Under the pieces are notes generated by a model, which did no database searches, had not been told where the DNA came from, and was given only the letters and a program-made list of their open reading frames with translations. The translations under genes and the position numbers were made by a program. A DNA stretch of 41,250 nucleotides, taken from contig JAFGNZ010000252.1 in the NCBI GenBank assembly GCA_016926755.1, forward strand, positions 1-41,250. Direction: 5' to 3'. The stretch is from Myxococcaceae bacterium. Its GTDB lineage: Bacteria > Myxococcota > Myxococcia > Myxococcales > Myxococcaceae. Shown here one piece after another: positions 14,597 through 23,245 of this stretch (its first letter is position 1; each line of letters starts with the position of its first letter).

Positions 14597-16081
14597 TCAG
14601 GGCTGCTCGCGGAAGATGAGCAGCCCGCGGGACGTCTCCGTCGTGTAGATGTAGCCGTCTCCCGCGACCGAGACATCGCTGAGCCCCTCGTAGAACGAGC
14701 CCCCGCGGTAGGAGTCCGTCTCCCGCCAGGTGTTGTAGTAGCCCGTCTGGAGCGGCTCATTGGGGTTGGACACGTCGAGGACGCGCAGGCCGTCCTGGTA
14801 GTGCGCCAGGTAGAGCTTCGTGCCCGAGAGCGCCAGCGCGCGGATGGAGATCTCCGGGCGGAGCTTGAACTGCGCCACCTGGGTGATGTTGTCCGCCGCG
14901 GTGACGTCCAGCACCCGCAGGGAGGCTCCCCAGAACTCTCCCGCCTCGAAGGCCAGCGTGCGGCTGCCGAAGGTGCCCACGGCCGCCGTACGGGTGGTGG
15001 CGTTGTCGTACACGTAGCGCCCCAGCAGCTTCGGCTTGGTCGGGTCGGTCACGTCCGAGACCGCCAGTCCATAGGACCAGTGGCTCACGTACAGCCGGCC
15101 GTTCTGGGCCAGGACGTCATACGGCCGATCCCCCACGCCCGGGTTGGACTGCTCGACGAAGTAGCGCTTGGCCACCGTGAGCTCCCGCGCGTGGGTCGCG
15201 TCGAAGACGATCACCTCGGCGTTCGGCTGGGGCGAGGCCGCGTACAGCCAGCTCCCGTCGAAGGCCAGCGCGCGCACGTCCACGGCCTCCGCCGGGAAGG
15301 ACTTGAGCGACAGCGGCGCCTCCGGATTCGACACGTCGTAGAGCAGCACCCCACGCTTGGTGCTGGCGAGGTAGAGCGTCTGGTCGCGGACCACCGCCTG
15401 GTGCCAGGCGTCGCCCTCGGAAGGCTTGAGCTGCAGGGCCCGGCGCGGAGCCGCGGGGTTCGAGATGTCATAGATGTAGAGGCCCTCCTCGAGCGCCGAG
15501 ATGTAGGCGTAGCCTCCCGCCACGAAGACATCCACCGGCACGCCATTGGTAGGGGCGACCTCCTGCGGGTCCGAGCGCGGCAGGGCGGTCTCCGAGACGA
15601 GCTGCACCCCGGAGCTCTCGGCCTCTCCCGCGCGGCGGACGATGCGCGTCGACTGGAACGTCCCCTCCAGATCCAGGGTGCCGTTGGTGCAGCGGCGGAA
15701 CTGGCCCTCCACCTGTGTTGGCGAGGACGAGCGGCAGCCCGCGAAGAGGTACTTGCGCGGGAGCGGGCCCACGGAGGTCTCCACCTGCGTCTCGCTGGTC
15801 AGCAGGAAGAGCTCCGGCTCCACGCGCTTCTCGGAGATGGGCAGCCCGGAGATCTCCGCCGTCCCGATGTAGCGGGTGACACCGGGGGTCCTCTCGCCGT
15901 CGCTGAAGGTGAGCTCCATGTTCCAGATGCCGTCGGCCTGGATGGCACCCAGGCCAGACCGATCGCATGAGGACAGGTCCAGCTTCTCCAGCTCACAGTC
16001 CTTGCGGACCTCGGACTCGTTCTTTTCACACCCTGCCAGCAGCAGCAGGGCACCAGTGAACACTACAAGGGGGCGGATCAT
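14597..16081 (-). CDS. LVIVD-repeat beta-propeller lipoprotein
   Basis: A 494-residue lipoprotein; the lipobox is LLLLAGC after MIRPLVVFTGA, with Glu at +2, so outer-membrane sorting is likely. The C-terminal 320 residues contain repeated YDVSNPxAP-type units (YDISNPAAPRRALQL, YDVSNPEAPLSLKSF, SDVTDPTKPKLLGRY, LDVSNPNEPLQTGYY), the LVIVD repeat that folds into a propeller blade. The N-terminal 170 residues hold a separate Cys-containing beta-rich region. The ATG at 16081 puts the signal at the N-terminus and has AAGGGG upstream. Such proteins are usually cell-surface with unknown ligands. It is convergent with the coiled-coil gene and divergent from the metallopeptidase gene. Confidence 0.9.
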   Translation of the reverse strand: MIRPLVVFTGALLLLAGCEKNESEVRKDCELEKLDLSSCDRSGLGAIQADGIWNMELTFSDGERTPGVTRYIGTAEISGLPISEKRVEPELFLLTSETQVETSVGPLPRKYLFAGCRSSSPTQVEGQFRRCTNGTLDLEGTFQSTRIVRRAGEAESSGVQLVSETALPRSDPQEVAPTNGVPVDVFVAGGYAYISALEEGLYIYDISNPAAPRRALQLKPSEGDAWHQAVVRDQTLYLASTKRGVLLYDVSNPEAPLSLKSFPAEAVDVRALAFDGSWLYAASPQPNAEVIVFDATHARELTVAKRYFVEQSNPGVGDRPYDVLAQNGRLYVSHWSYGLAVSDVTDPTKPKLLGRYVYDNATTRTAAVGTFGSRTLAFEAGEFWGASLRVLDVTAADNITQVAQFKLRPEISIRALALSGTKLYLAHYQDGLRVLDVSNPNEPLQTGYYNTWRETDSYRGGSFYEGLSDVSVAGDGYIYTTETSRGLLIFREQP

Positions 16082-16266
16082 AGCCCCTTCCATACCGGGA
16101 GGCACGCCGGGACGAAAGTCCTACCGGGTGGGTGACTCGCGGCGCCCCCGGACGTGCAGAGCTGAGCAGAACCCCACGTTAGACTTGTGCCTCCCACTCC
16201 CCAGAGCGAGCCTCCATACCTACGTACGCTCCGTCGCTCGTCCCTCAAGGCCCCGAGGTCGTATCC
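16082..16266. promoter_or_regulatory. Divergent promoter region, lipoprotein and metallopeptidase genes
   Basis: 185 bp between two divergent start codons must hold both promoters. No confident -35/-10 pair or operator could be read. Confidence 0.4.
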
Positions 16267-19200
16267 GTGAACCGACGCACCGCCATTGCCGCCGCGCTCG
16301 TGCTGCTGTTGCTCCCAGGCGCCGCGCTTGCCCAGGTCTTCGTCTATCCCCGCCGCGCCGACAGGAGCGCCGTCAACACCTTCGACTTCGAGTGGCGGCA
16401 CGTGGACATCCTCGTCGGCCCCGCCGCCAAGGGTGAGGCGGACCGCCCCGCCAAGACGGATCCCCTGCCCCCGGGAGTCCCAGGGGGCCCCATCCCCTCG
16501 GCGCCCACCGCGCCCCCGGACGTGAGCGTCACCTCACGGCCGGGCACCGCGCCGCCCCCGGAGACACGGCAGGAGATCAGCAGCCCACCCGCGGATGGGG
16601 TGCAGGTGGCGACGGGAGCCCCTGACGGGGGGACGCCCGCCCCTGACGGCGGCATGATGGCCTCGGGGACGACGCTCCCCGTCACGGAGCTGCTCGCGGC
16701 CACGGCCCTCGACGGGGGCACGGGCGCGGACGGCGGGTCCGGGCTCGCGCTGGGCGCCACGGATGCGGGCCCCAAGTACGCCACCTCCCTGGGGGCGGCC
16801 ACCGGCGGCGTGCGCTTCTACTTCTACGAGCGTGAGCGCCAGGTCGCCGAGCGCGCCGCTCCGGTCATCGAGGAGGCGTACCGCTACCTGGTGGAGAAGT
16901 TCCAGTACGTCCCCACCGAGACCTTCCCCTACATCCTCTACAACAGCTACCAGGAGTTCCTGCAGACCAACATCTTCGCCGTGTCGGAGGGGACGCTCGG
17001 CGTCACCAGCACGGAGGATCTGAAGCTCTCCCTGCCGTACCTGGGGGATCACCGCCTCTTCGAGGAGATCAGCACCCACGAGCTGGCGCACCAGTTCACC
17101 ATCCAGAAGGTCCGCACCGTGTCGGAGACGAACAAGACGTTCGGGGATCCGCTCCAGGCCATGCCGCTGTGGTTCATCGAAGGCCTGGCCGAGTTCTACG
17201 CCAAGCGCGGCCTGGATCCCGAGGCGGAGATGCTCGTGCGGGATCTGATGGTGAACCCGGATCTGATGAGGGGCTACGCCTTCCTCGACTTCTTCTCTCC
17301 CGGGCCGTACGGCTACCTGTGGATCTACAAGGTGGGCCAGGTGCGCGTGGCCTTCCTGGAGGCGGAGTACGGCGAGGGCTTCATCCAGCGGGTGCTGAAC
17401 GAGTCTCCCCGGCTGATCGGCGGGGGCGCCAAGGACTCCCCGTCCCTCAAGTTCGAGGACCTGCTGCAGAAGCTCACCGGAGATGATCCGAAGAAGATCT
17501 CCTCCCGCTTCGAGAACTGGATGAAGCGGCGCGCCTTCAAGGAGTACCTGAGCTCGGAGCAGTCGGCGCCGGCGCTGGAGCTGATGGAGGAGCGCGCCGG
17601 CATCACCACCGCGATGAACAGCGCGCCAGACGGGCGGGTGATCATGTACCGCACCATCAACCCGGAGACGGGCGAGAGCCGGCTGTACCTGGCGGATCCG
17701 CAGGCGCCGGGCAGCCAGCTCAAGGTGGTGGGTGACGGAGTGCCCGGAGCCGAGTCCCTGCACCCCATCTTCGGGCGCAACTTCGCGCTGGCCAAGGACC
17801 GGCTGGCCTACGTGGCGGAGGTGAACGCGCGGGACGTGATCTACGTGCAGGGCTACACGTACACCTCCGAGCAGCGCACGAGCGACGAGCTGGTGCGGCG
17901 CGACGCCATCCGCACCGGCTACCAGCGCCAGACGAGCTTCAACGTGGATCTGGATCTGGGAGAGCGCACCGCATACCGGGTCGGCCAGCACGGGCTGCTG
18001 GGGATCCCCGCGGTGGCCTTCTCGCCGGACGGCAAGTGGCTGGCCTTCATCGGCATCAACGATGCGGGCATCCGGGACGTGTACACGCTCAACCTGGAAG
18101 AGGGCGAGGACGCCAAACCCCGGAAGCTCACCGACGACATCTTCGCCGAGCGGCAGATCACCTGGGGCCCCAGTGGCATCATCTACACCTCGGACGCCAC
18201 CTCGCACCGCCTCTACAACCTCTTCCGCGTGAAGCCGGACGCGCCGAGCGCGCCCGAGCGCCTCACCAGCGAGGCGCGAGACCACTCGGATCCGGCGGCC
18301 CTGCCAGACGGCCGCATCTTCTTCGTGACCTGGAACAAGAGCAGCTCGGACCTGCACGAGCTGCTGCCGGACGGCTCCATCGTGCGGCGCACGGATCTCA
18401 CCACCGGCGTCTTCGAGCCGGGCCCTGGCCCCGAGGGCAGCATGTGGGTGCTGTTCCACCAGTCCGGCGAGCGGCGGCCCTCGCTGCTGCGCGCGCCGAA
18501 GATGCTGAGCCTGCCCACGGATCCCTCGCCGCCGGCCGAGCCTCCCCCGCCGCTGGCGTTCCGGCCGCTGACCAACGCCGAGCCGTACCGCTCCTTCGCG
18601 CGGCAGAACCTGGAGGTGGGCCCCATCTTCGGCTTCGCTGGCGCGGGGAGCGGCGGCTTCTTCGGCCAGGTCTTCGCCATGGCCAGCGACCGGCTGAAGA
18701 ACCACGCGCTGCTGCTCAACCTGGCCATCTACGGCTCGTTCGAGCTGACCGACGGCGTGCTGCTCTACGTCAACCAGGAGAAGCGCACGACGTGGGGCAT
18801 GGGCCTGTTCCAGTCCCTGCGCTTCCGGCTGGACGAGAGCTTCGCGGGGCAGGGCGTCTCCTTCTTCTCCGGAGAGCGCTACTTCGGCGCGCTGGGCAGC
18901 CTGCGCTACCCGCTCAGCACCTTCCTCTACCTGCAGGGAGATCTGACGGTGGGCGGCACCTCGTACTTCATCGACTCGTACGCCGCGTTCCGCCTGAACA
19001 ACCCCTCGTTCAACAACTCGGGACAGGACCTGTACACCCCGTGGCTCGCCGCCAACGACGAGATGCGCTTCCAGACGGAGCTGACCGGCCAGATCGGCTA
19101 CAACACCATCCGCTACCACTACGCCACCGGCCCGCTCTCCGGCAGCTCGGCGCTGCTGGAGGCCTCGGTGGGGGTGCAGCCCTTCAATGACGAGGCCTAC

Positions 19201-19761
19201 AGCAACCTCCGGCTGGATCTGGAGCGCTACTTCCCCATCTACGGCCGCAGCAACATCTTCATCCGCGCCGCCGGCGGCACCACCTTCGGCGGCCGCTACG
19301 CCCGCTCCTACTTCCTCTCCAGCTTCGACACGCTGCGCGGTGTGAACTTCGGCGACGAGGACTGGCTGCTCGGCCGCCACTTCGCCTACTCCACGCTGGA
19401 GCTGCAGGTGCCGCTCAATGAGATCGTCCGGGTCGCCTTCCTCAGCGACCTGGAGGCCATCGCCGGCCTGGATGTGGGCGGCGTGGGCAACTCGGGGCGG
19501 CGGATGTGGGATCACCGGACGCTGGACTTCGCCCTGGGCTTCAACCTCTCCCTGGGGCCATTGCTCATGCGCCTGCACTTCGCGAGGCCGGTGGACATCG
19601 GCGCCGAGGCCGGCAAGCCCGATCCCGGCTGGGTGACCAACTTCTCCATCGGCATCGCCGGCCTCAACGGCTTCTTCGACCAGCGCGGCGAGGGGGACGT
19701 ACGGCCTCCCAGAATGGCCCCCAATGGCTACGTGGGGGGAGGCGCTCGGCCAGGGCTATAA
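16267..19761 (+). CDS. Large exported protein: zinc metallopeptidase, TolB-like propeller and C-terminal outer-membrane barrel
   Basis: A 1164-residue protein, GTG start, with a clear signal peptide (cleavage at ALAQ, residue 23). Residues 55-178 are a Pro/Gly/Ala/Asp-rich linker. The peptidase domain (about 180-430) has HELAH at 271-275 and WFIEGLAEF at 302-310, the layout of the Peptidase MA (gluzincin) family, with His271 and His275 and probably Glu305 as zinc ligands and Glu272 as catalytic base. Residues 440-760 hold TolB/WD40-like propeller units (AFSPDGKWLAFIG, LPDGRIFFVTW). Residues about 790-1164 alternate like a surface-antigen (Omp85-like) barrel and end in strand SIGIAGLNGFF. I infer a surface-anchored protease; the substrate is unknown. 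Confidence 0.9.
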   Translation: MNRRTAIAAALVLLLLPGAALAQVFVYPRRADRSAVNTFDFEWRHVDILVGPAAKGEADRPAKTDPLPPGVPGGPIPSAPTAPPDVSVTSRPGTAPPPETRQEISSPPADGVQVATGAPDGGTPAPDGGMMASGTTLPVTELLAATALDGGTGADGGSGLALGATDAGPKYATSLGAATGGVRFYFYERERQVAERAAPVIEEAYRYLVEKFQYVPTETFPYILYNSYQEFLQTNIFAVSEGTLGVTSTEDLKLSLPYLGDHRLFEEISTHELAHQFTIQKVRTVSETNKTFGDPLQAMPLWFIEGLAEFYAKRGLDPEAEMLVRDLMVNPDLMRGYAFLDFFSPGPYGYLWIYKVGQVRVAFLEAEYGEGFIQRVLNESPRLIGGGAKDSPSLKFEDLLQKLTGDDPKKISSRFENWMKRRAFKEYLSSEQSAPALELMEERAGITTAMNSAPDGRVIMYRTINPETGESRLYLADPQAPGSQLKVVGDGVPGAESLHPIFGRNFALAKDRLAYVAEVNARDVIYVQGYTYTSEQRTSDELVRRDAIRTGYQRQTSFNVDLDLGERTAYRVGQHGLLGIPAVAFSPDGKWLAFIGINDAGIRDVYTLNLEEGEDAKPRKLTDDIFAERQITWGPSGIIYTSDATSHRLYNLFRVKPDAPSAPERLTSEARDHSDPAALPDGRIFFVTWNKSSSDLHELLPDGSIVRRTDLTTGVFEPGPGPEGSMWVLFHQSGERRPSLLRAPKMLSLPTDPSPPAEPPPPLAFRPLTNAEPYRSFARQNLEVGPIFGFAGAGSGGFFGQVFAMASDRLKNHALLLNLAIYGSFELTDGVLLYVNQEKRTTWGMGLFQSLRFRLDESFAGQGVSFFSGERYFGALGSLRYPLSTFLYLQGDLTVGGTSYFIDSYAAFRLNNPSFNNSGQDLYTPWLAANDEMRFQTELTGQIGYNTIRYHYATGPLSGSSALLEASVGVQPFNDEAYSNLRLDLERYFPIYGRSNIFIRAAGGTTFGGRYARSYFLSSFDTLRGVNFGDEDWLLGRHFAYSTLELQVPLNEIVRVAFLSDLEAIAGLDVGGVGNSGRRMWDHRTLDFALGFNLSLGPLLMRLHFARPVDIGAEAGKPDPGWVTNFSIGIAGLNGFFDQRGEGDVRPPRMAPNGYVGGGARPGL

Positions 19762-19770
19762 GTAAAACCA

Positions 19771-19850
19771 GGATTTCTTGAAATCCGGGGCGCGCCGGGC
19801 GCCCCGGCTCCAGAAGCGGGATCCCGCCGCGGGATCAGCCTGCGCTTCTG
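19771..19850 (+). other. Three stacked inverted repeats before the kinase gene
   Basis: ggatttcttgaaatcc at 19771-19786; ccggggcgc/gcgccccgg arms at 19785-19793 and 19799-19807; cagaagcg/cgcttctg arms at 19811-19818 and 19843-19850, with an inner gatccc/gggatc hairpin. They fill the space after the metallopeptidase stop. One may be a terminator, though no strong T tract follows. Confidence 0.55.
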
Positions 19851-19908
19851 CTTGTCTTGAGCCAGCGGCCCGGCACAGGCTCCTGCGTGTAAGCTGCAAA
19901 GCGCACCC

Positions 19909-22398
19909 ATGATGGTCCAATGCCCACATTGCCAGCACGGCCACGAGCTCGTGGCAGCGGCGGGAAGGCATTCCCTGAGGTGCACCTCCTGCCGCCGCAC
20001 GTTCCAGCCCGGTGGGCGGCCCGAGGTGACCGAGCGCACCTCGCCGAGCGAGCGTACGGATCTCTCGGCGCTCCTGGGCGAGCCGGAGCGGAGCAAGGCC
20101 GCAGCCGTGGACAGGACGACCCTCATCGTCCCGTTCCCGGAGCCGGCCCCTGGGCGGCCGGACTCCCGCAACCGGACCAGCGAGCGCAAGGCCCTGTCTG
20201 CCGCGGAGCCGCCAGAGCGCAGGGCCAGCGCGAAGAGCGCCCCGACTCCCACTCCCGCCTCGCAAGCCTCGGAGGATCAGGCGCCGCAGGATGAGGACAT
20301 CCTCCCCACGACCCGCATCAACCTGGCAGGGCCCCTCCCGCAGGCGGAGAGGCCGCCGCGGATCCCTCCCGACGAGCGCACGGTGCTGGTGCAGCTCTCC
20401 GCGGTGACCCCTGCCGCCGCGCCCCCCGTGGACGAGGGGGTGACCGGCCGTGGCACTCCGGAGGCCGTGGACGAGGTGGTGACCGACCGCAGCCTTCCGG
20501 TTGCTCAAGAGAAGGCGGAGACGCCGTCCCCTCCCCCTGTCACCGCCTCCAGGAAGGCGCTCGCGTCCCGTCGGCCGCCGGCGCCGCGCCAGGGAGCCGG
20601 CTCCCCCGAGGGGACGAACTCCCGGAGCACCTTGCCTGCTTGGAGCTCCACGCTCCCGGCCCTGGCGGCGATCACCGAGCAGGAGGACGAAACCTCACCC
20701 CACCTCTCGGACACGAACTCTCTCCAAGAGGGCAGGAAGGTGGGGGGCTACCAGCTCCTCCGGAAGCTTGGCGCCGGCAGCATGGGGACGGTGTGGCTGG
20801 CGCGCCAGCTCTCGCTCGATCGGGACGTGGCCCTCAAGATCCTCCGGCCGAGCTACGCCGAGGATCCGCAGTTCGTCTACCGCTTCACCCAGGAGGCCTT
20901 CGCCGCGGCCCAGCTCGTCCACCACAACATCGTGCAGATCTACGACTGCGGCTCGGAGAAGAAGGTCCACTTCTTCAGCATGGAGTATGTGGACGCCGAG
21001 AGCCTGCAGTCGCTCGTCAACCGCGAGGGCCGGCTGGATCCGGAGGTGGCCGCCGGCTACGTGCTGCAGGCTGCGCGAGGGCTCAAGTTCGCCCATGATC
21101 GGGGCATGGTTCACCGGGACATCAAGCCGGAGAACCTGCTGCTCAACCACAACGGCATCGTGAAGGTGGCGGATCTGGGCCTGGTCAAGCGCGCCCGCCG
21201 GGCCCCGCCGCGACCGGACTCCGATGACGCGGCGACCGAGGAGCACTCGTCCTCGAACCCCATGGCCACCGGGCCCATGGAGTCCACCATGGGGACGCCG
21301 GCGTACATGTCTCCAGAGCAGGTGGAGAACTCCTCGCAGGTGGATGCCCGCGCGGACATCTACTCGCTGGGGTGCACGTTCTATCACCTGCTCACGGGCC
21401 GCCCGCCCTTCATCTCCGAGTCGCTGCCTGCACTCATGGGCATGCACGTCCTGGAGCCGCCCGTCCCGCCGGAGGAGCGCGTCCGGCGGGTGCCCCAGGC
21501 CCTCTCGGACATGGTGCTGCGGATGCTGGCGAAGGCGCCCGAGGAGCGGTTCCAGAGCATGGGCGAGCTCATCCGCGAGCTCGAGGGCTTCCTCGGGATC
21601 GAGGGCGCGGCCTCCTTCTCTCCACGGGAAGAGCACGCCAACCTCCTGGAGCGCTGCGTGCAGGGGTTCAACCAGGCGCGCTGGGGGCGGAGGCGCCGGC
21701 GGCTGGTGCTGGGCTTCCTCGCCCTGAGCGCGTTGGCCTCGGGGCTCGCCGGGTGGCGGCTGAGTCCGCTCGTGGGGGCCGCCGTGTCCGCGTTCTCCGC
21801 CACCACGTGGATGGCCTCGTTCATCGTGCGTGGGCTGTTCCAGAAGGGGACGCTCTTCCTGCGCTTCCGGCAGTTCATCTTCCAGGCCCCGCTCCTCACC
21901 TGGCTGATGTGGCTGCTCATGCTGGGCGGCGCGGGGTATGGCATCTACCACTACGGGCTGCTCGGGCACGCCTCCTTCCTGCTCGCGGGGGCGCTGGTGT
22001 GCGCCATCGGCTTCTACGTGGTGGTGGATAGCCCGGTGGAGGACGAGCGCAGGCCCTTCGTGGACGAGGTGGAGCAGATGCTGCGCACCATGCGCCTGCG
22101 CGGGCTGGAGGAGAGCTCGCTCCGCCAGTTCGTATGCAAATACAGCGGCGAGCAGTGGGAGGCCTTCTACGAGGCGCTCTTCGGCTACGACGCGAAGCTG
22201 GTGGCGCGCGAGAAGTGGGGCCGCAACGACCGGGGCTTCATCCGCAAGAAGCACTCCGCCTGGAGGGAGCCGCTCATCCGCGGGATGGACGCCCTGGAGC
22301 ACGCCCGGCAGCACCGGCGCGAGCGGCGGCAGCTGCGGATGCTCGAGCGCAAGAAGGTGAAGGCCGAGCTAGGCGCCACCCCCGCCCCGTCCGCGTGA
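19909..22398 (+). CDS. Membrane Ser/Thr protein kinase with N-terminal zinc ribbon and multipass C-terminal tail
   Basis: An 829-residue kinase. Residues 4-31 form a zinc ribbon with two CxxC pairs (CPHC, CTSC), similar to MJ0042-type fingers. Residues 32-275 are a Pro/Ser/Arg-rich linker. The kinase domain (about 280-550) shows the glycine loop LGAGSMG, Lys310 in VALKIL, HRDIKPEN at 402-409, DLG instead of DFG at 422-424, and GTPAYMSPEQ. About four hydrophobic helices follow (residues 600-710), then a 120-residue cytosolic tail with FVCKYSGEQWEAFYEALFGY. All catalytic residues are present, so it should be active. The ATG is followed by a second ATG; no strong ribosome site is visible. Confidence 0.93.
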   Translation: MMVQCPHCQHGHELVAAAGRHSLRCTSCRRTFQPGGRPEVTERTSPSERTDLSALLGEPERSKAAAVDRTTLIVPFPEPAPGRPDSRNRTSERKALSAAEPPERRASAKSAPTPTPASQASEDQAPQDEDILPTTRINLAGPLPQAERPPRIPPDERTVLVQLSAVTPAAAPPVDEGVTGRGTPEAVDEVVTDRSLPVAQEKAETPSPPPVTASRKALASRRPPAPRQGAGSPEGTNSRSTLPAWSSTLPALAAITEQEDETSPHLSDTNSLQEGRKVGGYQLLRKLGAGSMGTVWLARQLSLDRDVALKILRPSYAEDPQFVYRFTQEAFAAAQLVHHNIVQIYDCGSEKKVHFFSMEYVDAESLQSLVNREGRLDPEVAAGYVLQAARGLKFAHDRGMVHRDIKPENLLLNHNGIVKVADLGLVKRARRAPPRPDSDDAATEEHSSSNPMATGPMESTMGTPAYMSPEQVENSSQVDARADIYSLGCTFYHLLTGRPPFISESLPALMGMHVLEPPVPPEERVRRVPQALSDMVLRMLAKAPEERFQSMGELIRELEGFLGIEGAASFSPREEHANLLERCVQGFNQARWGRRRRRLVLGFLALSALASGLAGWRLSPLVGAAVSAFSATTWMASFIVRGLFQKGTLFLRFRQFIFQAPLLTWLMWLLMLGGAGYGIYHYGLLGHASFLLAGALVCAIGFYVVVDSPVEDERRPFVDEVEQMLRTMRLRGLEESSLRQFVCKYSGEQWEAFYEALFGYDAKLVAREKWGRNDRGFIRKKHSAWREPLIRGMDALEHARQHRRERRQLRMLERKKVKAELGATPAPSA

Positions 22399-22426
22399 GC
22401 GCTCGCCGCGCCGCGTGCCCCGGCGC

Positions 22427-22900
22427 TCAGGACTGAGCGGCCACGAGCGCCGCGTTGGCGCGGGCCAGGGGCCCTCCATCGGCCTTGGGGATGCGCTCGA
22501 AGTCGCCCCGGAGCGCCTTGAGGGCGAACTTCTCCAGATCGATCTCCCGGCGCGTCCGTACTCCACCCACCGCGCGCACCAGCTCGCCCAGGGGCCCGAA
22601 GCCGAACAGGCCGTGCTGGAGCAACAGCCCCACGGCCACCCCGCCGAGGATCCGCCAGCGGCCTCCATCCATCCGGGCCGCCCCCAGCCCCAGCAGCGCC
22701 AGCAGCGCCCCCACCACCGTCACCGCCCGGTTGATGTCCCACTCCCGCTCCAGCTTCACGAGGTAGCGGGAGATCTCCGCCCGATCCTGCTGCGCCATGT
22801 GACGCACGCAGCGCTCCACCCGCTCGTCGATGCGCCGATTCACCTCTTGGGTCGCGTGCGAGCGCACTGCGTCGGTCGATGTCTGGTTCCAGGACTCCAT
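22427..22900 (-). CDS. DUF2892-type small membrane protein
   Basis: A 157-residue protein. Residues 1-50 are hydrophilic and helical (RIDERVERCVRHMAQQDRAE). The segment WDINRAVTVVGALLALLGL begins the DUF2892 pattern (NxxR followed by a helix); a second helix, WRILGGVAVGLLLQHGLFGF, follows. The C-terminal 50 residues are cytosolic (EIDLEKFALKALRGDFERIP). The ATG at 22900 has GGGAG six bases upstream and was preferred over a start 27 codons earlier that would add a low-complexity leader. It converges on the kinase gene with a 28-bp gap. The family has no firmly known function. Confidence 0.82.
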   Translation of the reverse strand: MESWNQTSTDAVRSHATQEVNRRIDERVERCVRHMAQQDRAEISRYLVKLEREWDINRAVTVVGALLALLGLGAARMDGGRWRILGGVAVGLLLQHGLFGFGPLGELVRAVGGVRTRREIDLEKFALKALRGDFERIPKADGGPLARANAALVAAQS

Positions 22901-23245
22901 GGAGGCTCCCTCACTGTCGAAGGCAGATCCTTCTTCCAAAGATAGGGGCAGAACCGGGCCGCTGCCGCCGCTGCTGCCCACCTGCTCCGCCGTTCCCCCT
23001 ACCGAAGAGCAGGCAGGCTTCCGAGCGCCACGCTCCCACTCCCCCCGCGAGGCAGCGCCCGGCTCCTTCCAGGGAGGGAAAATCGTGTCGCAGACATCCC
23101 GCCGGATTCGCCCGGGAGGACACGAGGCTGCCCCAGGTGTGAGGGCCCGCTCGCATTCTCAGCCCCCCTGCGCTCACTCCCCTCTCAGGAGCAACCGGCG
23201 AAGGCCTCGCACACCAGGGCATGCCCCTTGCTGACCGATCGCTCC
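22901..23245. other. 345-bp divergent intergenic region
   Basis: Separates the DUF2892 gene (minus) from the CotH-like gene (plus) and should contain both promoters. No convincing gene, hairpin, repeat or promoter hexamer pair was found. Confidence 0.4.

Noticed and set aside
16534-19578. Open frame of 1014 codons on the minus strand
   Set aside because: Antisense to the metallopeptidase/propeller/barrel gene, which has a signal peptide and clear domains.
22399-22426. Possible terminator between the convergent kinase and DUF2892 genes
   Set aside because: The gap is 28 bp and the GC-rich bases form no clean stem with a T tail.
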